A stretch of DNA of 20,664 bases, taken from NCBI GenBank assembly GCA_947378615.1, contig CANCKV010000003.1:1-20664 (forward strand), read 5' to 3'. Within the stretch, counting starts at the first letter, position 1; each line of letters opens with the position of its first letter. Source of the stretch: Chitinophagaceae bacterium. Its GTDB lineage: Bacteria; Bacteroidota; Bacteroidia; Chitinophagales; Chitinophagaceae. The position numbers were made by a program, and so were the translations under genes. Positions 6,908 to 15,969 of the stretch are shown in pieces. The notes beneath the pieces are model-generated. The model ran no database searches. It worked only from the letters and a program-made list of their open reading frames with translations, and was not told where the DNA came from.

Positions 6908-9390
6908 ACTTTTATAATAGTCTCAACTTTTTTCAACCCTTCCCCACTTGCCTTTACGATAATTGACGAGGCTGTTTTATGACGATTCCCTTTTATCACT
7001 ATCAAAGCCTTTCCATTATACACTTTACAATCATTGCCCATATACACATCCTCACTCTTTAGGTTTGCATTGCCTAAAGCCTGAATGATACCGCTACCAT
7101 TAATTTCAAAATGGATGTTCATGTTGGCATTTGGCTGTAGATTACCCTCCTTATCCACCACTTCCACCTGCACAAAAGATAAGTCCTGACCATCATTGTT
7201 AATTGTAGTCTTATCGGGAGATAAGCGGATACTATAAGGTTCGCCAACCGTCTTTATGATAAACTCATCCGCCTTTATACCTTTATTATAAGATACTGCT
7301 TTCAAAATTCCGGGGGTATAAGAAACATCGAAAATGGTTTTAAAACCCTGTGCATCCTGACTTGGTTTTTCACCTATCAACTTGTCATTCAAATACAATT
7401 CAACTTTATCTGCCTTTGCATAAACTTCGACCTGATATATTTTCCCAATCCTGTCGGCAGGATAATTCCAGTTTAGATAAACTGGATAAATTCCCCAACC
7501 CACCACGTTGATGGTATCACCATTCAGGTATTTTGGTTGCTCTACAGCCATATAAATTTTCTCTCCCTTATCCCATAGGATATTGCGGAAATGAGAAGTC
7601 GGTTTTCTATTTCCCAAGATATCCAAATCTCCTGGATTCGCTCCATGCCAAGGATACAAACGGTCATTACCATGCATCACAAAGTTTTTTCCTGGCCTAT
7701 CTGCTCGAGGTGGATTAGTAGGTTGGGTTGTATCATTCCGATAAAACCAACGACCTACACCTACTTCTCCTAAATAATCCTGTGCCGCCCAAACATGGTC
7801 TCCCACCACAAAATCATTGTTCATGATATTTCTACGCATGGAAACGGCAGGACCATCTCCTGGACTTGATTCTGTTCCAACAACGATTCTTTGAGGGAAG
7901 TTTTGTTCATCTTTTATCAATGCACCCATATTGTAGTTACAACCTACAATATCCAAAGCCTTTCGTTGTTTTAAGATTACAATTGAGTCTTGAGCATTTT
8001 TAGGAAGCCCCAATAACCCTTGTGTAACAGGACGTGTAGGGTCATTCAATCTGAAACGGTCTGCGAGTTTATCACACCATTCTCCACCCACTTTCGGGTC
8101 CATCGACCCCGGAATCTCATTACCTGTACTCCACATAATTACACACGGATGATTTCTATCCCGCTTTACAAATGCATCTAAATCCTTTTGCCACCAATCA
8201 TTAATAAATAGACTGTAATCAAACTTATTCTTTCCTTTTGTCCAGCAATCCAACAACTCATCCATAACCAACATACCCAAACTATCGCAGGCATTCAATA
8301 ACTCTGGAGAAGGTGGATTATGGGCAGTACGGATGGAATTGAAGCCACCTTGCTGTAACAAAGCAATCTTTCTTTCTTCAGCCCGATCAAAAGCGGCAGC
8401 ACCAAGAATACCATTATCGTGGTGAATACAACCTCCATTTAGTTTATAAACCTTTCCGTTAATAGTTAATCCTTTATTTGTCCAAACCAATTGTCTGACA
8501 CCAACCTTGGTAATAATGTCATCTTTCAGTTTTTCATTGACTAAAATACTCGAAACAGCCTTGTAACGCATTGGACTTTCAGGACTCCAAAGATTGGGAT
8601 GATTGATAATCACTACCTGTGAAACCCTAGTTTCGCTATTCGGTTTGATGCTAACAGGTGACGATTTCTCAGACACTTGCTTACCATCAGAGTCTATAAA
8701 AGTGGTTTTGAGAATGGCATCAACAGTTTTATCAGTTTCATTCTTTACAATGGTTTCAGCCTTTACTAAGGCATTATCTGAATTAGCAGATGTGGTAAAA
8801 ATAAACAATCCATTTGGGTCAATATGTACGGCATCTGTAACTTGAAATAATACATGGCGATAGATGCCCGAACCTGTGTACCAACGACTATTCTTTTGGT
8901 GGGAATTATCCACTTTAACTGCTATTGTATTCGTTCCTTGCTTAATATATTTAGAGATATCCACCGTAAAAGTAGTGTATCCATAAGGCTGATTGGCGGC
9001 TTGCATGCCATTAATCCAAACAGTGGCATCCATATAAACGCCTTCAAAAACGATACTTACTTTCTTGTCTGTCCAATCGGCAGGAACATTAAAATGCTTC
9101 CGATACCAACCAATACCCGCAGGATAAAAACCGCCTTGTCCACCCATAGGAGCAGTTCGACTTATTTTTTGAGAAATATCCCAATCATGTGGCAAATCAA
9201 CCTGTTGCCAGTCATTTTCATTCTGATTGATCTCCTCCCCCTTTGAAACATCCCCCAAATGAAACTTCCAATCATTATCAAAAGGAGAAATAATCCGAAT
9301 CGAGTTCTGAGCGAATAGCTGATATCCAATTAGGACTGACATTACAAACATGGTGACTACTTTCTTTATCCGCATAATTTTATCATTCAT
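6901..9390 (-). CDS. Secreted glycoside hydrolase family 2 (beta-galactosidase-like)
   Basis: An 829-aa enzyme that hydrolyses beta-linked sugars outside the cytoplasm; the exact substrate cannot be told (galactosidase, glucuronidase and others share this fold). A signal peptide spans residues 1-28 (KK, hydrophobic core, LFAQ then N), with no lipobox. Next are the GH2 sugar-binding jelly roll (about 35-190, including NSRWYTGSGIYRHV), the Ig-like domain (about 195-300) and the TIM barrel (about 303-610). The acid/base is E425 in WSTGNE and the nucleophile E507 in VGTE. A DUF4982-like domain (about 620-710) and a final Ig-like domain (about 715-829) follow. ATG at 9390 was chosen; M6 is an alternative that also keeps the signal peptide. 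There are no SusCD or other carbohydrate genes beside it. It is bracketed by a 21-bp direct repeat, which suggests transfer or duplication. Confidence 0.92.
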   Translation of the reverse strand: MNDKIMRIKKVVTMFVMSVLIGYQLFAQNSIRIISPFDNDWKFHLGDVSKGEEINQNENDWQQVDLPHDWDISQKISRTAPMGGQGGFYPAGIGWYRKHFNVPADWTDKKVSIVFEGVYMDATVWINGMQAANQPYGYTTFTVDISKYIKQGTNTIAVKVDNSHQKNSRWYTGSGIYRHVLFQVTDAVHIDPNGLFIFTTSANSDNALVKAETIVKNETDKTVDAILKTTFIDSDGKQVSEKSSPVSIKPNSETRVSQVVIINHPNLWSPESPMRYKAVSSILVNEKLKDDIITKVGVRQLVWTNKGLTINGKVYKLNGGCIHHDNGILGAAAFDRAEERKIALLQQGGFNSIRTAHNPPSPELLNACDSLGMLVMDELLDCWTKGKNKFDYSLFINDWWQKDLDAFVKRDRNHPCVIMWSTGNEIPGSMDPKVGGEWCDKLADRFRLNDPTRPVTQGLLGLPKNAQDSIVILKQRKALDIVGCNYNMGALIKDEQNFPQRIVVGTESSPGDGPAVSMRRNIMNNDFVVGDHVWAAQDYLGEVGVGRWFYRNDTTQPTNPPRADRPGKNFVMHGNDRLYPWHGANPGDLDILGNRKPTSHFRNILWDKGEKIYMAVEQPKYLNGDTINVVGWGIYPVYLNWNYPADRIGKIYQVEVYAKADKVELYLNDKLIGEKPSQDAQGFKTIFDVSYTPGILKAVSYNKGIKADEFIIKTVGEPYSIRLSPDKTTINNDGQDLSFVQVEVVDKEGNLQPNANMNIHFEINGSGIIQALGNANLKSEDVYMGNDCKVYNGKALIVIKGNRHKTASSIIVKASGEGLKKVETIIKVK

Positions 9391-9396
9391 TTTTAA

Positions 9397-9528
9397 TTAA
9401 TATACTATTATCATTTTATTCCCTGATACCCTGTCTGAATTCTTTAGCAACAATATATAAATGCCATTAGCTAAACCTTTCAAACTAATCTTGAACTCAT
9501 TATTTCTAGGATAATTATATGTTACTTT
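9397..9528 (-). pseudogene. Type IX secretion C-terminal sorting tail, relic
   Basis: The minus strand reads KVTYNYPRNNEFKISLKGLANGIY followed by ILLLKNSDRVSGNKMIIVY and a stop. The LKGLANGIYxLxLKN pattern is typical of the type A sorting domain that ends proteins exported by the type IX system. An in-frame TAA at 9529-9531 removes everything upstream, so only about 43 codons survive. The relic stops 6 bp before the GH2 start codon. Copy B of the 21-bp direct repeat lies inside it. No body for this tail is visible further upstream. Confidence 0.6.
9486..9506 (-). repeat. 21-bp direct repeat, copy B, upstream of the GH2 gene
   Basis: Perfect partner of 6887-6907. Here it encodes NNEFKI inside the sorting-tail relic. 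The two copies are 2.6 kb apart and enclose the complete GH2 gene. Confidence 0.85.
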
Positions 9529-9871
9529 TTATAAAACACTTTTCAAGTAAAAGCTGTAAAAAAATTATTCCAAAAAGAACTTGTATGCAAAGTATTGAAT
9601 TTGGAAGAACGCCATTTCAGGATTCGGGGAAGATGCTTAACAAATCTTTTACTACGCAATTAAGTCGTACATTATGGGTGCATAAAAGTTTTTCGCTTAA
9701 AGAGTTTCGTGGAGACACGAACCTCGGCAGTCTGCCTTGCGGCGTGTCCTCACGCAGCGAAAAACTTTTATGCACCCTACATTATTGCTATTATTAGTCT
9801 CCCCAATCTTTTCCATTATTTTCAAGCGGAAATACGACAATGGCATTGACAATTGGTTTAATAAGCGATGA
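9519..9871 (+). pseudogene. Possible small ORF interrupted by the MITE-like element
   Basis: If the 102-bp element and one copy of its 8-bp duplication are removed, a plus-strand frame from ATG 9519 reads through the joined site to TGA at 9869-9871, giving 80 aa. The rebuilt protein has a basic, Cys-containing N-terminal half, a hydrophobic stretch TLLLLLVSPIFSIIF that could be a membrane helix, and a charged tail. With the element in place the frame is shifted and ends at 9797. I do not recognise the product, and a frame this short could arise by chance. Confidence 0.25.
9676..9777. mobile_element. 102-bp MITE-like element with 22-bp TIRs and 8-bp TSD
   Basis: The terminal inverted repeats 9676-9697 (starting GGGTGCATAAAAG) and 9756-9777 are perfectly complementary over 22 bp. 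The element is flanked by the direct repeat TACATTAT (9668-9675 and 9778-9785), the mark of a transposition event. The 58-bp interior is clearly GC-richer than its surroundings and also palindromic (CGTGGAGACACG against CGTGTCCTCACG), so the whole unit can fold into one long hairpin. It encodes no transposase, so mobilisation would need an enzyme in trans. The intact duplication and identical ends suggest a recent insertion. Confidence 0.88.
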
Positions 9872-10291
9872 TAGACTATCTATTTGTTGCAATTAAAGGT
9901 TTTTACCGTACAAAAAAAGATATGGAAGTATAAAACCCATTGAAAATGGAAAAGAGTAAAAGTTAAATATTCTTTGACAATTATGCAGCTATTCTCTTAA
10001 CATCAAAACTTAAAAACTGCAAATATTAATACCAACTATCATCAACAATTGTCTTTTATAGAAGAGGATTTGGGCATTAAAGAATAAATTTTGCTGAAAT
10101 CGTCCAATTACTTTTTATTTTTTCAACCAAATGTCATCACTACTCTTTAGATTTGGCGCATGTTCAGATGCTGTAAATATTTATTGTGTATTAAAAATAC
10201 AGTAGGCAAAGCCTAAACCTACGTACGTAAACCTTAAAACGTACCACAAAAAACTCATATTTCATCATTCATATTTCATATCTCAATAAGC
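9872..10291. other. Upstream region of cysS, no gene seen
   Basis: These 420 bases hold no coding sequence I can support. A perfect -7-like TAGATTTG followed by GCGC is at 10148-10155, about 137 nt before cysS, without a clear -33 partner. A palindrome TACGTACGTA is at about 10220-10230. Repeated CATATTTCAT words at about 10255-10283 lead up to the cysS start. No tRNA-like or riboswitch-like fold was recognised. Confidence 0.4.
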
Positions 10292-11806
10292 ATGTCACTA
10301 AAAGTTTATAATTCACTTTCACGGAAAAAGGAAGATTTCAAAAGCATTACAGAAGGTCATGTGGGCATGTATGTTTGCGGACCAACTGTAAGTGGCGAAA
10401 GTCATTTAGGGCATGCACGTCCTTATGTTACGTTCGATGTCATTCATCGCTACTTGATATACCTTAATTATAAGGTGCGTTATGTAAGAAACATTACGGA
10501 TGCAGGTCACTTCGAAGAAGAAGGAAGGGAGGCCGAAGATAAAATTGCCAAAAAGGCATTATTGGAAAGATTGGAACCGATGGAATTGGTACAGAAATAT
10601 ACCAACCTGTTTCATTGGGCTATGAATGAATTCAACACCATTCCTCCGAGTATCGAACCTACTGCTACAGGTCATATTGTAGAACAGATAGTGATGATTG
10701 AAAAGATTATCAAAGCCGGGTATGCTTATGAAGCAAATGGGTCTGTCTATTTTGATGTAGAGAAATATAATACTGACTTTTCACAGATAGGAATGCCGTA
10801 TGGGATTTTGAGTGGACGTAATTTGGAAGACCAATTGGATACCACTCGTGAATTGGACAATCAAGAAGAGAAGAGAAATAAGGCAGACTTTGCCTTGTGG
10901 AAGAATGCGCCACCCGAACATATTATGCGATGGCCGAGTCCGTGGGGAGAAGGTTTTCCGGGTTGGCATATCGAATGTAGTGCAATGAGTAATAAATATT
11001 TGGGGGAACAGTTTGATATTCATGGTGGTGGTATGGACTTGCAGTTTCCACATCATGAGTGTGAGATTGCTCAAAGTGCAGTATGTAATCATAAAACCAT
11101 GGCCAAATATTGGATTCATAACAATATGATTACCATCAATGGACGCAAAATGGGAAAGAGTTACAATAACGTAATCAAGCTGAGCGAGATGTTTACAGGT
11201 GAACATCCGTTGCTTGAACAGGCTTATCATCCGATGACCATTCGTTTCTTCATTTTGCAGAGTCATTATAGGAGTACGCTTGATTTTGGCAATGAGGCAT
11301 TGAAAGGTTCTGAAAAGGCAATGAAACGTTTGTGGGAAGCGTATCAGGTTTTATTGAAACTTGATGAAAATCAAGATACTCAAGCGGTTGTTTTAGAAGG
11401 AGAAGAGAATATTGATGCTAAAGTAAATACTCTTCTAGCCGAATTTGACGAATTTATGAATGATGATTTCAATACAGCTAAAGTGTTGGCAAGCATGTTT
11501 GAATTGGTGCCGATAATTAATGGCATTCAAGACAAACATATTCCACTTAATGTATTGAAGACAGAAACACTTTCTTTATTAAAGCATAAGTTGAAAGTTT
11601 ATATTGAAGATATTTTTGGATTAAAACAAGAGAAACAAGGCGGTGATAAGTTAGAAAGTGTACTTAAATTATTGATTTCCTTGAGAAAAGAGGCTAAGTC
11701 GAAAAAAGACTTTGTCACAAGCGATAAGATACGCAATGAATTGACAAATCTTGGGGTGCTATTAAAAGACGACAAGTCGGGAGAGACTACCTACACGATT
11801 CAATAA
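10292..11806 (+). CDS. cysS: Cysteine--tRNA ligase
   Basis: Cytoplasmic class I aminoacyl-tRNA synthetase that charges tRNA(Cys) with cysteine. At 504 aa it is of normal length. The HIGH signature is HLGH at 38-41, and the KMSKS loop is KMGKS at 286-290, a variant I recall as common in the phylum. The zinc site is visible as C29 in YVCGPT, C229 in HIECSAM and H254 with E258 in FPHHECE. The Rossmann catalytic domain is followed by the helical DALR/anticodon-binding region from about 365 to the end. ATG at 10292 gives the standard MSLKVYNSL start and no Shine-Dalgarno is present. It is a single-gene unit: 400 bp of gene-free DNA lies before it and a strong terminator after it. Confidence 0.97.
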   Translation: MSLKVYNSLSRKKEDFKSITEGHVGMYVCGPTVSGESHLGHARPYVTFDVIHRYLIYLNYKVRYVRNITDAGHFEEEGREAEDKIAKKALLERLEPMELVQKYTNLFHWAMNEFNTIPPSIEPTATGHIVEQIVMIEKIIKAGYAYEANGSVYFDVEKYNTDFSQIGMPYGILSGRNLEDQLDTTRELDNQEEKRNKADFALWKNAPPEHIMRWPSPWGEGFPGWHIECSAMSNKYLGEQFDIHGGGMDLQFPHHECEIAQSAVCNHKTMAKYWIHNNMITINGRKMGKSYNNVIKLSEMFTGEHPLLEQAYHPMTIRFFILQSHYRSTLDFGNEALKGSEKAMKRLWEAYQVLLKLDENQDTQAVVLEGEENIDAKVNTLLAEFDEFMNDDFNTAKVLASMFELVPIINGIQDKHIPLNVLKTETLSLLKHKLKVYIEDIFGLKQEKQGGDKLESVLKLLISLRKEAKSKKDFVTSDKIRNELTNLGVLLKDDKSGETTYTIQ

Positions 11807-11815
11807 ATTAAATTT

Positions 11816-11850
11816 AAATGTTCCTGAGAGCAATTTCAGGAACATTTTTT
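11816..11850 (+). terminator. Rho-independent terminator of cysS
   Basis: AAATGTTCCTGA (11816-11827) pairs perfectly with TCAGGAACATTT (11836-11847) over an 8-nt loop, and a T run follows to 11850. It lies 9 nt after the cysS stop codon. Confidence 0.9.
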
Positions 11851-12014
11851 ATTTAACTAATTCAATATAGGCTTTCATTGGTGTAAAAAATAACTACCCC
11901 GAATAAAACTTACTACCTATTACTTACAACTAAAAACCTACTAGAACCTAATTTTACGTTTCTTTTAATTTAGGATTGATTATTGAAGGTTTAAAATGGA
12001 CTAAGTAGAAAAAC

Positions 12015-13355
12015 ATGAAAAAGATATTAGTAGTTGATGATGAAATAAAGCTGCGGGGACTACTATCTCGTATTATTAGGGGGGAGGGGTTTGATGTAAT
12101 TGAAGCAGGTACTATTGGAGAGGCAACAAGACTTTTGGCATCGAAAGAAGTCGATGTTGTATTGTGCGATGTTAAGCTGCCTGATGGAAGTGGGGTTGAT
12201 TTTGTTTCGAAGATAAAAATATCGAATCCTACTATTGAGGTAATTTTATTGACAGCTTATGGGAATATTACGGATGGAGTTCAAGCAATGAAAAATGGAG
12301 CTTACGACTATATCATGAAGGGTGATGATAACCAAAAAATAATTCCACTATTAAATACAGCATTTGAAAAAGTTCAACTTCAAAAGCGTGTCGAACAACT
12401 AGAAACCCAAATAGGCAAGAAATATAGTTTTGATTCCATCTTAGGCATATCACCTCTCATTCAAGAGGCTATCTCCCTTGCAAAACGTGTTGCACCTACC
12501 GATGCAAATGTGTTGTTGCTTGGTGAAACAGGTACTGGGAAAGAGGTTTTTGCACAAGCAATACATAATAATAGCAAACAGTCTGGAAAACCATTTTTGG
12601 CTTTAAATTGTAGTGCATTTGGAAAGGAACTACTCGAAAGTGAAATATTTGGGCACAAAGCAGGAGCTTTTACAAGTGCTATTAAAGATAAAAGAGGACT
12701 GATTGAAGAGGCAAATACAGGCACCTTATTTCTTGATGAAATTGGTGAAATGCATATTGACTTACAGAGTAAACTACTCAGAGTACTTGAAAATGGAGAG
12801 TTTATTAAAGTAGGAGATACTAAAGCCACAAAAGTTTCTGTACGCATCATTGCTGCAACAAATCGAGATTTAAAGCAAGAAGTAAATGAAGGTAAATTCA
12901 GAGAAGATTTATATTATCGACTAAATGTATTCAGTATTTTCTTACCTGGATTAAGAGATAGAAAAAAAGATATTCCGATATTAGCCAAGCATTTTTTAGA
13001 TATATTTTCCTTGAAAATCAATCATCAGGTAATAGGAATGAGCGATGAGTTTTTAAATAGCTTACAAAAGCATGATTGGAAAGGGAATATTCGAGAACTT
13101 AAAAATGTGATGGAAAGGGCAGTTATTTTAGCTGATGAGCCAAAATTAGTTGTACAATCATTACCTATAGAAATGCAAACACAAAATCTTAATCAAGATT
13201 CAATTCAGTCCTCCTTTGACCTTTCAAATGTAGAAAGACATCATATTCAAAAAGTACTCGCTTATTGCAAAGGCAATAAAACTGAGGCAGCAAGGTTATT
13301 AAACATTGGTCTTACCACACTTTATAGAAAAATAGAGGAATACAAAATAGCATAA
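12015..13355 (+). CDS. Sigma-54-dependent response regulator (NtrC/AtoC family)
   Basis: A 446-aa transcription activator that, once phosphorylated, uses ATP to open sigma-54 promoters. The receiver domain (1-120) has acidic D8/D9, phospho-acceptor D52 in CDVKLPDG, T80 and K102; the K is followed by GDDN instead of the usual P. The AAA+ domain (about 138-370) shows Walker A GETGTGKE (170-177), the sigma-54 contact loop GAFTSA (217-222), Walker B GTLFLDE (236-242) and a distal YYRLN arginine region. The C-terminal Fis-type helix-turn-helix (about 405-444) ends LLNIGLTTLYRKIEEY. No partner histidine kinase is adjacent, so its signal is unknown. It is 209 bp after cysS and 382 bp before kup; control of the neighbouring kup genes is possible but unproven. 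Confidence 0.94.
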   Translation: MKKILVVDDEIKLRGLLSRIIRGEGFDVIEAGTIGEATRLLASKEVDVVLCDVKLPDGSGVDFVSKIKISNPTIEVILLTAYGNITDGVQAMKNGAYDYIMKGDDNQKIIPLLNTAFEKVQLQKRVEQLETQIGKKYSFDSILGISPLIQEAISLAKRVAPTDANVLLLGETGTGKEVFAQAIHNNSKQSGKPFLALNCSAFGKELLESEIFGHKAGAFTSAIKDKRGLIEEANTGTLFLDEIGEMHIDLQSKLLRVLENGEFIKVGDTKATKVSVRIIAATNRDLKQEVNEGKFREDLYYRLNVFSIFLPGLRDRKKDIPILAKHFLDIFSLKINHQVIGMSDEFLNSLQKHDWKGNIRELKNVMERAVILADEPKLVVQSLPIEMQTQNLNQDSIQSSFDLSNVERHHIQKVLAYCKGNKTEAARLLNIGLTTLYRKIEEYKIA

Positions 13356-13737
13356 CCCACTTCAAAGCCTTTTAATTAATATATTTTAAATATCTACATT
13401 TATACTTTCAATTCAGAATTGAAGTTTAAAAAGCATGCCCTCTATTACCAATTTTCAATTCCAACCTCATATATACAGAATATAATTGACGTTTTGTTCG
13501 CATTAAATAAAAAAATATGTATTTTCATTTTGAAAAATACCATTCCATTATGAAAAGGTTACATAGATTTGCAACTCATTCTTAAGTATTTTTTTGTCCT
13601 TAAGAATTTGCAGTTTTGAAAAATGAAACTTTATGGAAGGGTTTCTCAATTTCGCAAATTAATGTATGATTTAACGATTGATTGCAATGTAAAAAATTTT
13701 AAAATTATTTAATAACAGCAATCACTAGACGACGAAT
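13356..13737. other. Leader region of the first kup gene
   Basis: This 382-base interval has no supported gene. It contains the -7-like box and 5' hairpin listed separately, then about 130 nt of AT-rich leader. A 29-codon frame (ATG 13623 to TAA ending 13712) lies in the leader 25 nt before kup, but it has no supporting signal. No terminator hairpin with a T run follows the response regulator. The known c-di-AMP (ydaO) or potassium-linked leader motifs were not recognised. Confidence 0.4.
13564..13607 (+). promoter_or_regulatory. Candidate -7 box and 5'-end hairpin for kup
   Basis: TAGATTTG at 13564-13571 fits TAnnTTTG. ATTCTTAAG (13578-13586) pairs perfectly with CTTAAGAAT (13599-13607) over a 12-nt T-rich loop, and flanking GCAA and TTGC can extend the stem past a 3-nt bulge. 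If the box is used, the message would begin at about the base of this stem, with a leader near 160 nt. No -33 TTG is found at the usual distance. Confidence 0.4.
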
Positions 13738-15726
13738 ATGCACCCTACTTCAAAGAAAATTACAGCAGCAGGCTTATTAATAGCCTTGGGAATTATCTAT
13801 GGCGATATCGGAACATCTCCATTATATGTATTAAATGCAATCGTAAAAGGAAGGGCTATAACCGAAGAGCTAATTTTTGGGTCTCTTTCTTGTATTATTT
13901 GGACATTGACACTTCAAACTACTGTAAAGTATGTAATCCTCACCCTACAAGCCGATAATAAAGGGGAAGGAGGCATATTTAGTTTGTTTGCATTAGTGAG
14001 AAGAAGGAAGAAATGGTTGGTCATTCCTGCTATGATTGGCGGTGCTGCATTACTAGCGGATGGCATCATTACCCCTCCAATTTCTGTAACTTCAGCAATT
14101 GAGGGTTTACAGCAATTACCTCCTTTTCATGATATTACGACTTCTTCGATAGTGTGGATTGTTATTGGTGTAATTTCTTCACTTTTTATCCTACAACAAT
14201 TTGGCACTGCTTCAATTGGAAAGCTATTTGGCCCTTTAATGGGTATTTGGTTTACAATGCTTGCAGTATTAGGACTCGGTCACTTATCCGATGATTTTAG
14301 TATTTTCAAGGCATTGAGCCCACATTACGCTATTGAATTACTTACTTTTTATCCAAAAGGATTTTGGATTTTAGGCGCTGTGTTCTTGTGTACAACAGGT
14401 GCAGAGGCTTTGTATAGTGACTTAGGGCATTGTGGCAAACAAAATATCCGTTATTCGTGGGTATTTGTAAAGGTTTGTTTAATATTAAATTATTTAGGTC
14501 AGGGAGCTTGGCTGTTAGCTAATTATCATGGAAAAATAATTACAGAAAAAGCATTCGATAGTGGCTTTAATCCATTTTATGGAATTATGCCAGAATGGTT
14601 CAAATTGATAGGTGTTGTAATCGCTACAGTAGCAGCAATTATAGCGAGTCAAGCATTGATATCAGGTTCATTTACATTAATTGCTGAAGCCATGCGATTG
14701 AATCTTTGGCCTAAAATGAAGATAATTTATCCTACTGAAGAAAAAGGGCAATTGTTTATTCCAGGTATTAACTTATTGCTTTTTATTGGGTGTATAGGCA
14801 TTGTATTATTCTTCCAAAAGTCTTCAAATATGGAGGCTGCTTATGGATTGGCAATTACACTCTGTATGATTAGTACTTCTATTTTGTTTGCTAATTTCTT
14901 AGTTAGTCATCGGGTTTGGCCATCATGGATTTACTTGTATTTAGCTGTATATCTAACTATTGAATCTTCTTTTCTAATTGCAAATTTAGATAAATTTCCT
15001 CATGGTGGTTATGTAACACTATTAGTTGGTGGAGGATTGTTTTGGGTAATGTATGTTTGGTTTAGAAGTAGAAAAATCAAGAACAGATATGTTGAATTTG
15101 TAAAACTTCAGCAATATGTACCAATGATTAAAGAATTGAGTAAAGACACAAGCGTACCTCCTTATGCTACTCACCTTGCCTACATGACAAGCGCAAATAA
15201 CCCAAAAGAAATAGAACATAAAATTATTTATTCAATTTTAAATCGCAAACCTAAACGTGCAAATGTCTATTGGTTTGTGCATGTAGAGATAATGGACAAT
15301 CCATACACTTGCGAATATGCTGTTGAACATATAGTGCCCGATGAGATGATTCGTGTAGAATTCAGACTTGGATTTAGGGTGGAGCAAAGGATTACTTTGA
15401 TGTTGAAACAGGTGATGCAAGATTTGGTGGTGAATAAGGAAGTGAATATTACAAGTCGATATGTAAGTCTTGAGAGAAACAATGTTGTTGGAGATTTCAA
15501 AATCATTGTAATGGAGAAATTCTTGAGTAGAGATAATGAACTTCCTTTCCTTGAAAAGATAATCATGAAATTCTATTTCTGGCTAAAAGAAATAAGTTTA
15601 AGTGAAGAAAGAGGCTTTGGATTAGATGCAAGTACGGTAACTGTAGAGAAATTCCCACTTATTGTTTCTCCTTATACAAAATTAAATTTGAAAAGGGTGA
15701 TGCACACTACTAGAGAATATCATTAA
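13738..15726 (+). CDS. kup: Kup-family potassium transporter (first of tandem pair)
   Basis: A 662-aa inner-membrane K+ uptake protein (K+:H+ symport in characterised relatives). The N-terminus carries the family signature GIIYGDIGTSPLYVL (18-32), then LQADNKGEGGIF and ADGIITPPISV, and later LCTTGAEALYSDLGHCG. About twelve membrane segments occupy residues 12-450; the last 210 residues are the cytoplasmic tail, including NRKPKRANVYWFVHVE. ATG at 13738 gives MHPTSKKITAAG, aligned residue for residue with the second copy at MNPQLKKVTAAG. The length is slightly above the 622 aa of E. coli Kup. It has its own leader and terminator, so it is transcribed apart from the next copy. Confidence 0.95.
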   Translation: MHPTSKKITAAGLLIALGIIYGDIGTSPLYVLNAIVKGRAITEELIFGSLSCIIWTLTLQTTVKYVILTLQADNKGEGGIFSLFALVRRRKKWLVIPAMIGGAALLADGIITPPISVTSAIEGLQQLPPFHDITTSSIVWIVIGVISSLFILQQFGTASIGKLFGPLMGIWFTMLAVLGLGHLSDDFSIFKALSPHYAIELLTFYPKGFWILGAVFLCTTGAEALYSDLGHCGKQNIRYSWVFVKVCLILNYLGQGAWLLANYHGKIITEKAFDSGFNPFYGIMPEWFKLIGVVIATVAAIIASQALISGSFTLIAEAMRLNLWPKMKIIYPTEEKGQLFIPGINLLLFIGCIGIVLFFQKSSNMEAAYGLAITLCMISTSILFANFLVSHRVWPSWIYLYLAVYLTIESSFLIANLDKFPHGGYVTLLVGGGLFWVMYVWFRSRKIKNRYVEFVKLQQYVPMIKELSKDTSVPPYATHLAYMTSANNPKEIEHKIIYSILNRKPKRANVYWFVHVEIMDNPYTCEYAVEHIVPDEMIRVEFRLGFRVEQRITLMLKQVMQDLVVNKEVNITSRYVSLERNNVVGDFKIIVMEKFLSRDNELPFLEKIIMKFYFWLKEISLSEERGFGLDASTVTVEKFPLIVSPYTKLNLKRVMHTTREYH

Positions 15727-15748
15727 AAAAATAGAATAAGTCAAATAT

Positions 15749-15786
15749 AAAAAAGCTTTCTAGAATTTAACTAGAAGGCTTTTTTT
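15749..15786 (+). terminator. Rho-independent terminator after first kup
   Basis: AAAAAAGCTTTCTAG (15749-15763) pairs with 15771-15785 with one G-U over a 7-nt loop, running into seven T. It lies 23 nt past the stop codon and would separate the two kup transcripts. Confidence 0.9.
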
Positions 15787-15830
15787 ATGTCTCTACAATC
15801 AACTAACAAATTCCTGTACATTTTAATTAA

Positions 15831-15871
15831 ACCATACCAAAATGAAAACTACCATTTCATTTTGGTATGGT
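15831..15871. other. Perfect 17-bp hairpin between the kup genes
   Basis: ACCATACCAAAATGAAA (15831-15847) pairs without mismatch to 15855-15871 over the 7-nt loop ACTACCA. No T run follows on either strand. It lies 45 nt after the first kup terminator and 180 nt before the second kup start. It could be a small palindromic repeat, an operator or a stable RNA fold. The remainder of 15727-16051 is AT-rich with no gene. Confidence 0.75.
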
Positions 15872-15969
15872 CAAGATTCTGTCAAACAAATTGAAATAAA
15901 AAATATTTGATTTAATTTCAATTTACAAACTACTTCTTTTTCTTAATTCAATGCTTTTCTAGCGGCAAA

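Noticed and set aside
9519..9797. 92-codon plus-strand frame as an intact gene
   Set aside because: Its second half is the MITE-like element; only the reconstructed version is worth considering.
10781..11266. 161-codon minus-strand frame
   Set aside because: It is antisense to the conserved core of cysS.
13623..13712. 29-codon upstream ORF before kup
   Set aside because: No ribosome-binding or family evidence; such frames are expected by chance in AT-rich leaders.
13572..13737. c-di-AMP (ydaO) or other known riboswitch before kup
   Set aside because: Only a simple stem-loop is visible; none of the conserved riboswitch sequence blocks was recognised.
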